NCBI GenBank assembly: GCA_035048495.1
Contig: CM068540.1
Coordinates: 2,836,829-2,900,828 of the forward strand
Length of the DNA stretch: 64,000 nt
Source: Euptelea pleiosperma
Taxonomy: Eukaryota; Streptophyta; Magnoliopsida; Ranunculales; Eupteleaceae
Direction of reading: 5' to 3'
Part shown: one piece after another, positions 1 to 9,144 of the stretch
How positions within the stretch are numbered: the first letter of the stretch is position 1
How the letters are laid out: each line of letters begins with the position of its first letter
The notes under the pieces: model-generated
The model's database searches: none
What the model was told of the DNA's origin: nothing
Seen by the model: the letters and a program-made list of their open reading frames with translations, nothing else
Position numbers and translations under genes: made by a program

Positions 1-779
1 TTAAACAATGACTGCTAGAATTGATATTCTATTTTTATATTGTGGGTGTTATAGTGGAAAAAAAATGTAATTGGGTTGGGCACTACCATTATAATGGTTA
101 ATATTTTCATTGTAATGGTTGTTTTTTAAACTATGATAAGAACATGTTTAAGATCTTGACGTAGAATGAGTTGTTGAGTTGCTTTTAGAACATCAAGATC
201 AGAGGAAATCAAGCCGAAAGAACAAGGGTACGTAGTGTTAACTTTAACCGGCCATAACTTGGTTGGCGCTCTAACTCGGATTATCTATTAAAGTATATGC
301 ATGCAGATTGTCTCGGAGAGCTTTACGATCTTGAGGCAATCACTCTAAAGACTCACTGTCATTTTTCAAGGCCACGAAAGGTCGTTTCGAAAGTCAATTT
401 GTCGATTTAAGAAAAATTACTATTTTGACAAATTTTCGTTTAGCTTATTTTTAATTGTTTTTTAACCAAATTTGTTTTGGAAGGTCTTAATTTAGTAGTT
501 CAAAGTAATTTTACGAAATTTTGTGAGATTTAAGAATTTTATAATTTTTTGATAATTTTTATTATTTCAGAAAAGTTAGGGTTTCGGTAGTCTTTATAAT
601 GTTATTACGTTACGAATTGGGAATGGATAAAAATTTCAGTATCTCTTGGTTTTTTCCTATGTTTTTGTCCTTTGTGGATTCAAAGTTGCCTTTAGGTAAG
701 AGACAAAGATCTTCTTCCTTGTTCGTTCATGCTTCCGCTACGTTAATCTATACTAATATGCCTGTAAATTATTTTTTGA
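1..779. other. Gene-free AT-rich stretch, LTR-like in character
   Basis: No gene is supported here. The stretch is AT-rich, with T-rich runs and an AGGGTTTCGG-type segment near 579-588 reminiscent of the downstream part of plant gypsy LTRs. No paired LTR, primer site or protein motif is visible, so a class cannot be given. The single open frame near 599-841 has no recognisable motif and low-complexity composition, and I do not treat it as a gene. Confidence 0.3.
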
Positions 780-995
780 ACACCCTCCTATACTTTCAAA
801 CTTTAGAATACCCCCCTTTACCTAGTTTAATTGTCATTTGACTCCTGTTAAACAGGACATGCATCATGTACCTGTTCATGACCTCTGATTGACCAAACTA
901 TTGCAGATACAACGCTAATATAGTGTGTCAACCACTGTTAAACTAGGCCAAAGGGGTATTTCTAAAATTGATTGTAATAGTTTGTCGGGAAGTGT
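780..995. mobile_element. Short TIR element (MITE), about 216 bp
   Basis: Two inverted arms face each other: 780-835 and about 940-995. The best matching part is the inner TACCCC...CCTAGTTTA segment (815-835) against its reverse complement at 940-963. No open frame lies between. Length and structure fit a non-autonomous DNA transposon. Superfamily is not assigned because a target duplication cannot be identified. Confidence 0.5.
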
Positions 996-1794
996 CATAG
1001 GCACATGTAAAAATTAGTTGTTGCTGGAAAACAAGTGCGGCAAAACAACTACTAATATCCAGGATCAGCTCAACCATTAGGTGGTTAATTGAGACAACCC
1101 CCTAAGGCCCCCCCAACACATCAGCTAAGGGCTCCTAAAGCCCCTTGAGTTGAAACAATCTCCAAAGTTCTTTAAAAGCCCATAAAAGGATTAATTTGAT
1201 TTAGTTAATTACACGGGTAAAATTATCCTTTAATTTTATAAAGTTAGTTTAGAGAAAAGAGAAATGTGAAATGCTCCTTATTCTTCTCGCTCTTTAATAA
1301 ATGAACAATACTTTTTTAGGAAAGTAATATTTTTTCTTTAAATTTTGTTTTAAAAACTAATAAATTCTAATTCCTAAGTTGGTACACAATGAGAATAAAT
1401 CCATTAGAAAGCTGTGGTCGAGATCTTGTCAATGATATCCAATACTAATTAATTATTTTTATTAGAAATTAATTCTGATATTTATATTAATATAATTTTT
1501 TTTATAATATCCTTATAAAACTGATTTTTTCCACTTAAAATGAGGTATAGAAACTTAGAAAGTACTACTCTTACTAAAAAAGAAGTTATACATTTACTAT
1601 TTCAATAAATTTACTATTTTTATAAATGTGATTTTTATTTAAACATCACGTGCATTGCATGGTGACATATTTTTTTTGGTGGGTTGGAGGTTATTGAGAT
1701 TTAAAAGAAAATAGAGCTAAAAAATGTGATTTGGGGGTCTTTGCTTGACGTGTGTTTTCTGTGTTATTGAGATTTGAGAGAAAAATGACTAACT
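996..1794. other. Gene-free AT-rich spacer
   Basis: I see no coding sequence, RNA gene or clear repeat boundary. The sequence is rich in A/T homopolymers, notably 1440-1680. Confidence 0.4.
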
Positions 1795-2395
1795 TTTTTA
1801 GCGAAATTTTTTTTAAACAAAAATTAATTTTAATATTATAGAGACAAAGAATTTTTGAAAAAAAAGTAACTAAAAGACCTTTGAAAGGGCGTCTCTCTCT
1901 GACAAAAATTAAGGCTGACAAACGCCCTTTTAAAGGGTGCAGACACCCATTTAAAGGGCGTTTACCAATGGCACCGAGAGTAAAACTAATTTCACAATAC
2001 GAGCCACGTGGCACACTCTTTGTGCACGCTGACCGTATGGATGTTTCGGAGGACCTACACACCAAAAATCAGCCTGATTAGTGATTTACAAACTTTGGAT
2101 CTTTTCGTTCAAATAATGCTTAGAAACCATTGTTCATGTTTATTTTTGGTGTGTAGGTCCACCTAGTGATTGGCGGGCCAAACATCCGTACGGTCAGCAT
2201 CCACAAAGAGTGTGCCACGTGGCTCGTATTGTGAAATTAGTTTTACTCCTCGCCGTCAACTTTATTTTTTATCAGAGAGAGACAACCTTTCAAAGGGCAT
2301 TTAGTTACCTTTTTTTTTTTTTAACAAACTTTCAAAAATTCTTTCTATTTTATAATTAGTTTAAAATTAATTTTTGTTTAAAATTTTTTCCGCTT
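1795..2395. mobile_element. Palindromic G-box MITE, copy 1, with extended arms
   Basis: A nested palindrome of about 600 bp. Inner arms (1995-2060 and 2150-2235) carry the family core: GAGCCACGTGGCAC, then GTATGGATGTTT, then a GGTCCACCTAG-type segment and CAGCCTGATTAGTGATTT. Outer arms (1795-1900 and 2271-2395) are AT-rich and also inverted. The G-box CACGTG is present in both inner arms. No coding capacity. Family membership rests on repeated recognition of the same core at eight or more other places in the window. Confidence 0.6.
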
Positions 2396-2636
2396 TTTAA
2401 TTAATTTTAATTTATATTAATGTTTTCGTTCCTCGCAAATAAAATAGGCCTCAATTAAAGTTTTTGTCTTAGGCCCTCAACTTGTATTGAGACGGCCATG
2501 CTGATATTGTCGGTTGACTGTCACTTGCCGCCTTGCCCACCCTTGAACAAAATCCTAGCTCAGCTCGATTCACTTAATCCAAGTTCTAAGGATCACCTAT
2601 GAGGCTGACTTTATGGTGTAGGCTAACGAAGGGTAA

Positions 2637-2904
2637 GTCCGGAATTTTTTTTTTGTTTTTGCTGAGTCACTCTCTCGTTGTGGCATTTTGGGTGGAATAA
2701 AAACATGCCACGTGTGCACTTAAAAAGGTTCTTTTTTTTTTTTTTTAAGGCATGTGCACTTAAAAGTTAAAACATAAAAGAATTAACGTTAAGTCAAGTT
2801 CTCATCTAATCTGAGCGATAATGTCTCTGATCGTCACGTGGCATGTTTTTATTGGACCACAATGTCACATCTAGAGGCAGCCTCAGCAAAAAAAATTCGA
2901 TCCA
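2637..2904. mobile_element. TIR element (MITE), about 268 bp
   Basis: Left arm 2637-2713 and right arm 2836-2904 are inverted copies: a T-run followed by TTTTTGCTGAG, then AATAAAAACATGCCACG. Both arms include CACGTG. There is no open frame. It is distinct from the palindromic family next to it, although it also carries G-boxes. Confidence 0.5.
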
Positions 2905-3333
2905 CATTGCATAGTTCGTGGACCCAAAGTGTTCCACGTAGCAAACTTGAGTTTCTCAAGCACGTGAAGCACGCGGGACCACTTCGGACTATTAAATGAA
3001 AGTGGGGCCGACATTTGACCTTTAAAGTTTAAATTTTAATTGAGCACTTCGCCGCCACGTGTACGGTGATCACGTGAGCCCAACCTAAAAGGTCGGCTTC
3101 ATCGGGTAGTGCAGATTTCTTGCCACGTAACCATGGCAAAAGTCAATTTGTGTACCTGGCAAATGGGAAACAGAACCTAAAATTGCTGTCAGAAAATTGA
3201 CGTCCGAGGTCACGTCCGTTAACTGATTTTTTGACCGTTTTAATGATTTGATAGCGACTTGTCAGGATAAAAAACACCCAAACGGTTAAAGCAAATTTTT
3301 GATGACGGACGTCCGTCGTCAACGTTGATGACG
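2905..3333. other. Gene-free spacer with several CACGTG motifs
   Basis: No gene found. CACGTG occurs near 2960, 3056 and 3071, so the G-box density of this side of the window extends outside recognisable MITE arms. It may be decayed MITE sequence. Confidence 0.35.
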
Positions 3334-3774
3334 AACGAAGGTATGAGCCATTTGGCATACTCTTAGAGACCACTGGCCGTATGGATGTTTGTCCCATCTC
3401 TAGGTGGACCTATATACCAAAAGTAAGCTTGATTAGTAATTTCTACCCTTTGGATTTGAGTACTTAAATAATGATTGAATCTTACCGTTAAAAATCAATA
3501 ATAAAAAAGACTCCAATCCAACTGTTACATAGCCGGGAAAAAATTTGCAGGCCCCGGGAGACTTCCAATGGCTGACAAGTACCCCTCCCAAAATGTCTGA
3601 CAAGTATCCCTTGTTAATCACTAAATAAGGGCTTAACGCGGGTTGAGTTAAGGGATTGGAGTACGTGTCAGACATTTTGGGTGGGCCGGGTGTTTGGTCT
3701 GTAGGTCCACCTAGGAATTGACCAAACATCAATAGGTTCTCCAAAAATATGCCACGTGTCTCATATTGGTCATC
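3334..3774. mobile_element. Diverged G-box MITE, copy 2, with internal insertion
   Basis: The left half (3334-3500) and right half (about 3690-3774) are inverted copies of the family core. About 150 bp of unrelated sequence separates them (3535-3690), itself holding an inverted pair around CCCAAAATGTCTGACA (3587-3602 and about 3667-3682). The right arm keeps CACGTG at about 3752; the left arm has lost it. Confidence 0.45.
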
Positions 3775-3831
3775 AAAGATTTATTCATTTTTCACCTAAA
3801 AAGTTGACAGACAATGAATAAATCTTTGATG
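3771..3831. repeat. Perfect 19 bp hairpin between two MITE copies
   Basis: CATCAAAGATTTATTCATT at 3771-3789 is followed after 23 bases by its exact reverse complement at 3813-3831. It sits at the junction of MITE copies 2 and 3, which point away from each other. Confidence 0.7.
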
Positions 3832-4033
3832 AGGGACCAAAATATGAGCCCCGTGGTACATTCGTAGAGACCAGTGACCGAATAAATGTTTAGCCATTCC
3901 CAGGTGGCGTACGTACCAAAAATAGCCTGATTAGTGATTTCTAACCATTGGATCTAAGTAACCCCAAATAATGCTCATTCTACAGTTGACAATGAACTCA
4001 TAAAAAAGATTCCAATCCAACTGTTAATCACAA
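3832..4033. mobile_element. Half copy of the G-box MITE (copy 3)
   Basis: Only one arm plus part of the middle is present: ATGAGCCCCGTGGTACATTC, then the GATGTTT and CCTGATTAGTGATTTCTAA segments. The G-box is mutated to CCCGTG. The copy ends where the terminus of the full copy 4 begins. Confidence 0.4.
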
Positions 4034-4431
4034 GGATCGGACTCCAGTTAACAGCCCTAAAATGACAGGCTCTGTTTTCTGGACACAATATAAGCTACGT
4101 GGCACATTCTTAGAGGACTCTTACCGTATGGATGTTTGGCCAATCCCTAAGTGGACCTACAAACCAAAAATCAGCCTGATTAGTAATTTATAGGCGTTGG
4201 ATTGGACTTAATTTCATGGGTTGATCTCAACTGTGGGAATTTAAGCAGTATTTGAGTACAAAGATCCAACGCCTATAAATCACAAATCAGGCTGCTTTTT
4301 GGTTTGTAAGTCCACTTAGGGATTAGCCAAACATCCACACTGTCAACGTCCTCTAAGAATATGTCACGTGGTTTATATTGTGTCCTGTAACCAGAGCCTG
4401 TCATTTCAAGGCGGTAACTGGAGCCCGCCCC
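4034..4431. mobile_element. Full-length G-box MITE (copy 4)
   Basis: A complete palindrome of about 400 bp. Outer termini contain GGACTCCAGTTAACAGCC on the left and its inverted counterpart ending at 4431, followed inward by AAAATGACAGGCTC, then the family core. The right arm has CACGTG near 4366; in the left arm it reads TACGTG. The copy at 50666-51047 has the same termini and order, which defines the full-length element. Confidence 0.6.
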
Positions 4432-4520
4432 TAATCACAAATCAGTCTGATTCTTAGCCCGTAGGTCCACTTACGGATGAGCGCCCAACCACCATACAGT
4501 CCAAAATTTTTTTGACTTAT

Positions 4521-4644
4521 ATATAGTTAAGTGCCACTCGTCCTGGGTTAAGGTGGCCCTTAACCCCAGTTACCCTTAATAGTGGAGAAAAACAACTATA
4601 GTTGAATGCCACCTTAACTCCAAGACAGGTGGCACTTAACTATA
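4521..4644. repeat. Inverted repeat / small foldback
   Basis: Arm 4523-4564 and arm 4604-4643 are inverted copies containing TATAGTTAAGTGCCAC and GTTAAGGTGGC. No coding capacity; a small foldback element or MITE remnant. Confidence 0.45.
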
Positions 4645-4753
4645 AGTGCCAGAACGCCATGGATCAAAATATGCCAGGATAATTTTTTTTCTCCAAAGTC
4701 AGTAGTCTCTAAGAATATGCCATGTGATGACGTACATCACGAAGGATTTACTT

Positions 4754-4975
4754 CCCCATTACGTTATGTACCGTTTTAACACCAGAAAATAGCGGCCGTT
4801 ATTTTTCATTATTTTTTCATTACTTTCCAAATTTGAAATTCAAATTTGAATTTTAGCACTGTTTTTTTTTTCATTTTTTCCATTTTTGCCCATGTTCATT
4901 AAAATTCATTATAACGGCCGATATAAGGGGAAAACGGTAACATCCCTAGTCCGTTATATCATTATAATGGCCCCT
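4754..4975. repeat. Repeat related to the interior of Helitron family C
   Basis: Resembles 47700-47980 and 48880-49110: CCGTTTTAAC near the start, repeated GTTATTTTTC-type segments, an AAATTTGAAATTCAAATTTG inverted stretch, then GCCC and CCGTTATA. Helitron ends are not present here, so this is an interior fragment or an independent relative. Confidence 0.4.
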
Positions 4976-5154
4976 TGTAAACCTTGGTTTAAACACGACA
5001 TTATATTGAAGGACGGTACAAAAATTCCCATTTTGCTTCATCCACTTCACAAATCAAGGATGATGCTGTAGCAAGAGTCCATTGATGTTCGTCAAAATTT
5101 GTGTGGTCGACAAATATTCTCGACCACCTAATGAATCTCAAAGACCACCACACA

Positions 5155-6320
5155 ATTTCGAAAAACATCTAATGGTTTAAACATAGAGATAATGATGCTA
5201 CATGTTGATGCTATCATTGTCTTATTGCTAATGGCCATGTCCTGAGGATGCCATGCATTGTAGGACATTGTCTCAAGGCGAGGCGACAATGGCAAAACTC
5301 GCGGCTTCAACCAAGACTAAAAAGCCCTCCATTGTCATCAACATAGCAATAAGCTTTTCAACTGCTCACCTTCTCATATAGAATTGAAGTCAAGCCATTG
5401 GTGTTGCCATGCACCTCTTGCAGTGGGCCTCTATGGATTTGTCTCAAGCATATCTTTAATAATGTGTGTGTTGAGCTCGGGTTGGATTGAAACCTCAATC
5501 CTAACCCAACCCGATTTGATCACGTTGTCAAAATCCAAGCCCGAGTACTAAAGGAGCCAATGTTAACCCAACCCTAGCCTATTGTTGAGTTGAGTCTGCC
5601 CAAGTTGGAGCCCTAGTTAAGTTGAGTCCCACAACACGAAAATACACGAAAAGGATGGTTGAAAATCATATGTTTTGGAAAAATGATAGCTTCTGGCCAT
5701 CGTGTTTTTTTTTTTTGTCGTCAATTCTGAAAAACGACATTCGAAAACTGTCATTTTTTTTTATAAAAGGATCTAGTCCGTCGTTCTGTTAATTTTATCT
5801 TTTATGAAACTAGATGGTCCAAGTCTGTCGTTTTTTCGCTTAAAAAAAATCAATGGAGTTGGCCTGTCATTTTAAAAAAAAAATTTAATTGCCTAAAATA
5901 GAAGTTTTTCGTTTGATACCCGATTAAACAATAATCCATTAAAAATTACAGATTTTAATCACACATCTACCAAAAATACTAAACATAAATTTCCAAAACA
6001 TCCAATGGTTAGAGCATATTGAACAATGATGCTACAATGTCTTCCTAAGGACGATACTATCAATACTGAAATCAGATGTATTTATTGGTCAATACAATGG
6101 TCGTTCTTCTAACCATTAAATAATAGCCTCATTTTCACATCTTGTTAAATAGGACCACATTAACTATATATATATATATATATATTCGTCATCTTTACAG
6201 ATTTATTCATACAAGAATTACAAGTTCAAAATTCTTTGCAAATGTCAAATAATCGCCTTCAACTGCAGACGGTAACACAAGTGATAATGGTAATACAAGT
6301 TTACAATAGAACTAGACATT
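5155..6320. repeat. Tandem unit 1 of a roughly 1.03 kb array
   Basis: Using GGCAAAACTCGC as the anchor, unit 1 runs 5291-6320 (1030 bp); weaker similarity begins near 5155. It includes a block with several AACCCAACCC-type words (5465-5625) that resembles the right end of the hAT-like element at 25295-25860. Units 2 and 3 follow in the same orientation. No gene is recognised in the unit. Confidence 0.65.
6165..6184. repeat. (TA)n microsatellite
   Basis: Ten uninterrupted TA dinucleotides inside tandem unit 1. Confidence 0.8.
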
Positions 6321-6465
6321 GGCAAAACTCGCAGCTTCAGCCAAGACTAAAAAGTACCTCCATTGTCAACAACATAGCAATGAGCTTTCCAATTGCTCAC
6401 CTTCTCATACAGAATTGAAGTCAAGCCATTGGTGCTATCATGCACACCTCTTGCGGTGGGCCTTT
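6321..6465. repeat. Left part of tandem unit 2, cut by the Athila insertion
   Basis: Begins with the array anchor and stops at CCTTT (6461-6465), the target duplication. The sequence resumes at 16777 with CCTTTATGGATTTGTCTC, the same order as uninterrupted unit 1 near 5430-5450. Confidence 0.75.
6461..6465. repeat. Target-site duplication, left copy (CCTTT)
   Basis: Five bases before the 5' LTR, identical to the five after the 3' LTR at 16777-16781. This is the length expected for Ty3/gypsy integration. Confidence 0.9.
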
Positions 6466-6801
6466 TGATAATGTCAATTTTGTGCGTATTATTCATCTTA
6501 ACCTTAAGACATTATCAGACTTCATTAGCTTATAACTCCGCATTTATGCCTAAAATGCATCCTAGATATCTCATGCATATCATATCCGATTTAGACCCTT
6601 ATTACGCGTACATTGAATAATTGTAGGATAATGGTGGATCGCCAATAGATTATCATGGATGCGTAGGATCATTGAGGAAGATCTAACTCCCCATAGACCA
6701 TCTCCAAATGTGTGCCACATGGAAGCTCCCTAGCCATTGGATTATTCTTGAGAGCTTTATAGAGCATCATGGTCATGCAAGCCATAACTAAGTGGTTGAT
6801 G

Positions 6802-6918
6802 AAGCCATGAAGCCATAAAAGCCACCAAGCCATGCAAGCCACATGGGAGTTTCTCAAGCCATGAAGCCATGAAAGCCACCAAGCCATTGAAGCAATGCAA
6901 GCCACATGGGAGTTTCTC
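6802..6918 (+). repeat. Internal tandem duplication in the LTR
   Basis: Unit 1 (6802-6855, 54 bp) and unit 2 (6856-6918, 63 bp) both run from AAGCCATGAAGCC to CATGGGAGTTTCTC; unit 2 has a 9 bp insertion. The same pair is in the 3' LTR about 8,478 bp downstream. Confidence 0.75.
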
Positions 6919-7260
6919 AAGCCATCTAAGCCACCTCCAAGCCACATATTAGACCTCACATGTGTGATGGAGACTCAACATGGGAGACTTCAAAATTCAA
7001 AAAAAGTCAAATCTCTCTTGGGAAGACCCACCAATAGAAAAGTTACACCTTTTTTCTCTTGGAAAGACCAACCAACCAAAAGCCAACACACCCAACACCT
7101 TGGAGATCAAACCTACCACCTTTTGCAAGGCTAACCTTGTACAAATCCTCCCCCATTGGTTCCATTTTCCAACCATTGATCTCCTTCCACCTCATCTCCA
7201 CCTCTTATCTCCACTTATCACTCTTCCACATCACCTTCCACCTCACCACCTCACATCTTC

Positions 7261-7268
7261 TATATAAG
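7261..7268 (+). promoter_or_regulatory. Probable LTR TATA box
   Basis: TATATAAG follows a C/T-rich stretch of CCTCAC/CCACCTC repeats. It is the best core-promoter candidate in the LTR; initiation would be expected about 25-35 bases downstream. Confidence 0.55.
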
Positions 7269-8303
7269 CTCACTTTGAGCTTATGAGAAGGTCTTCTTTT
7301 CTCTTGTGAGTTTTCTTGAGAGAGTTAAAAAATCCCAAGCAAGTCTCTTCTCCATTCTCACTCTTCTTATCTCTTTCTCTTTTTTTACTTATTTTTCATG
7401 GCCAACCACACTATGCTTGGCTAGTTTTCTACTTGGGCATAGAGAGGAGGACATCTCATCTCTCTTGGGACTTATGGAGGAACTCACCAATGAATGAGCT
7501 TATTGTTGTAAAGGGCTTTCTCCACTTTTTTTATATTGTTTTCACTTTCACATGTTGTATCATGTACACCTTGTAGTTTGTGATTACATTTATGAATGAA
7601 GTGAGGTATTTTTATTATATCTTAATTTGTGAGATCTTTTATGAGTGCTTTTAACTTTGTATGCCATGCATCCATAGTCTTGTAGTCTCATACTTGCTCT
7701 CTTTTTACCCCTAGAACACTTCTTAGTTCTAGTATGCTTTTATAGTTTGAAAATACCTCTTGGTGGAAACCCTACTTTTGAATGTTATTTATGAGCTTCA
7801 TTGTTATATTTTTAGTGGGAAGAACAACTTAGTAGTTGATTTTCTCCCTTTGTGAGTTGTCTCCATAAGGACCAAGATGATGGGATGGGCCAAATCTTAA
7901 TGCCCAAACTCTTATCTCTTGATTTTCCTTCAAATATTTTACTTGTCTTGTTATTTTATAGCACACTACCTACTACTTTAACTTTCTTGCATTCACTCAC
8001 ACACTTCATCTCTTGGCACACACCACTCTCATTCCATTTCTTCATCACACCATGCATGTAGTAACCTAGTTTTAGAACACTATACCCCAATCCTTGTGGT
8101 TCGACCTTGGGGCTTCCCTCAAGTTTTTAAACTTGTTGCATTTACTACCCCTCACACCCTAGTTACAATTCATTCTTTGTTGCATTAGAGACTTTAATGT
8201 CTAGGGTATGATTTGGTGCATTTTTATTTCATGTTACTTAAGGATTACATTTTTGTAATTCCTTAGTGTTCTGAGTGTGCACATTAAAGTAGGCAACAAA
8301 TTT

Positions 8304-8322
8304 TGGCGCCGTTGCCGGGGAT
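8304..8322 (+). other. Primer binding site for tRNA-Asp
   Basis: TGGCGCCGTTGCCGGGGAT begins five bases after the 5' LTR. It is the reverse complement of the CCA-bearing 3' end of plant tRNA-Asp(GTC), as far as I recall that tRNA. tRNA-Asp priming is typical of Athila. Confidence 0.85.
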
Positions 8323-9144
8323 TGGCAATAGGTGTTCAAGAACTTTGGATTACTACATTTTCTTTTATTTCTTTTTCTCTATTTGTTCTAACATTCTAAC
8401 ATCTTAACTTGCTAACATTCTAACTTTCTAACTCTTTACTTTCTTGCTATTAACTCTTTACATTCAAGCAACTAACATTTTCCATTTCTTTCTAATTTTT
8501 CTTTTCTTTGTAGTTTACTTTACTTGTAACTAACTTCTAACACTTTTTTTTATACTTGTTACTAACGTTTCATGTTTACTTGTAGATCTTCTCTTTAGAC
8601 CCCCTTAGGTTAGGTTATACATTTACTTGTATTTTCATCTACTTATAAGTTTGAGTGATGGCGAGGTCTCTTGAGTGAAGGTGAGGGAGTGATTTGTATT
8701 AAACTCCAATTTGTAATAATAGATATAGGACTTGCCTCAAGTGTGAGCAATCGTAACTTGGAAGTGGAGGTGGTATGTAAATTGCTCACACTTGTACGAG
8801 AAGACTTGATCAAGGACCCCAATGTAAGATCTACCCAATCTTTTATATTTTTTTAGTTTAGGGTATTTTGATTTGTTTGTTTGCTTGTGTTCTTTTGCTA
8901 TTAGTTGATGCATGCTTAGGCTTTTCTTCTTAGATTAATGCATGTTTAGGTTTATTTTCTTAGTCTAATTTGACACATGTATACACTTTATGCACACACA
9001 TTGTGTTTAGGTGCATACTAGTGTGTTTTCTTTTCTTTTGTTTGTATGGTGTTGTGGATGTGCATCCACATTGAGTGTTAATCATCTAACTTGTCCACAC
9101 AATCGACTTTGGAACTTAAAATTTATTCACTTGAATCTATTTGA
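8323..9144 (+). other. Athila 5' untranslated leader
   Basis: About 820 bp between primer site and gag start, T-rich, with recurrent CTAACATTCTAAC-like words at 8385-8540. It has no long open frame. Packaging and translation signals would lie here but none can be pinpointed. Confidence 0.6.

Larger units (their letters stand above)
6466..8298 (+). repeat. 5' long terminal repeat of the Athila element
   Basis: Starts TGATAATGTC and ends AGGCAACA. It contains a TATA box at 7261-7268 and an imperfect internal duplication of AAGCCATGAAGCC units (6802-6855, 6856-6918). Short open frames in it are identical in both LTRs and are not genes. Confidence 0.93.

Noticed and set aside
599..841. 80-codon frame near the left edge
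   Set aside because: No motif, no upstream gene signals, and its end overlaps the arm of a MITE.
6669..8061. Several open frames inside the 5' LTR, repeated exactly at 15147-16539
   Set aside because: They are identical because the LTRs are; no motif, start context or conservation beyond that. LTR sequence, not genes.
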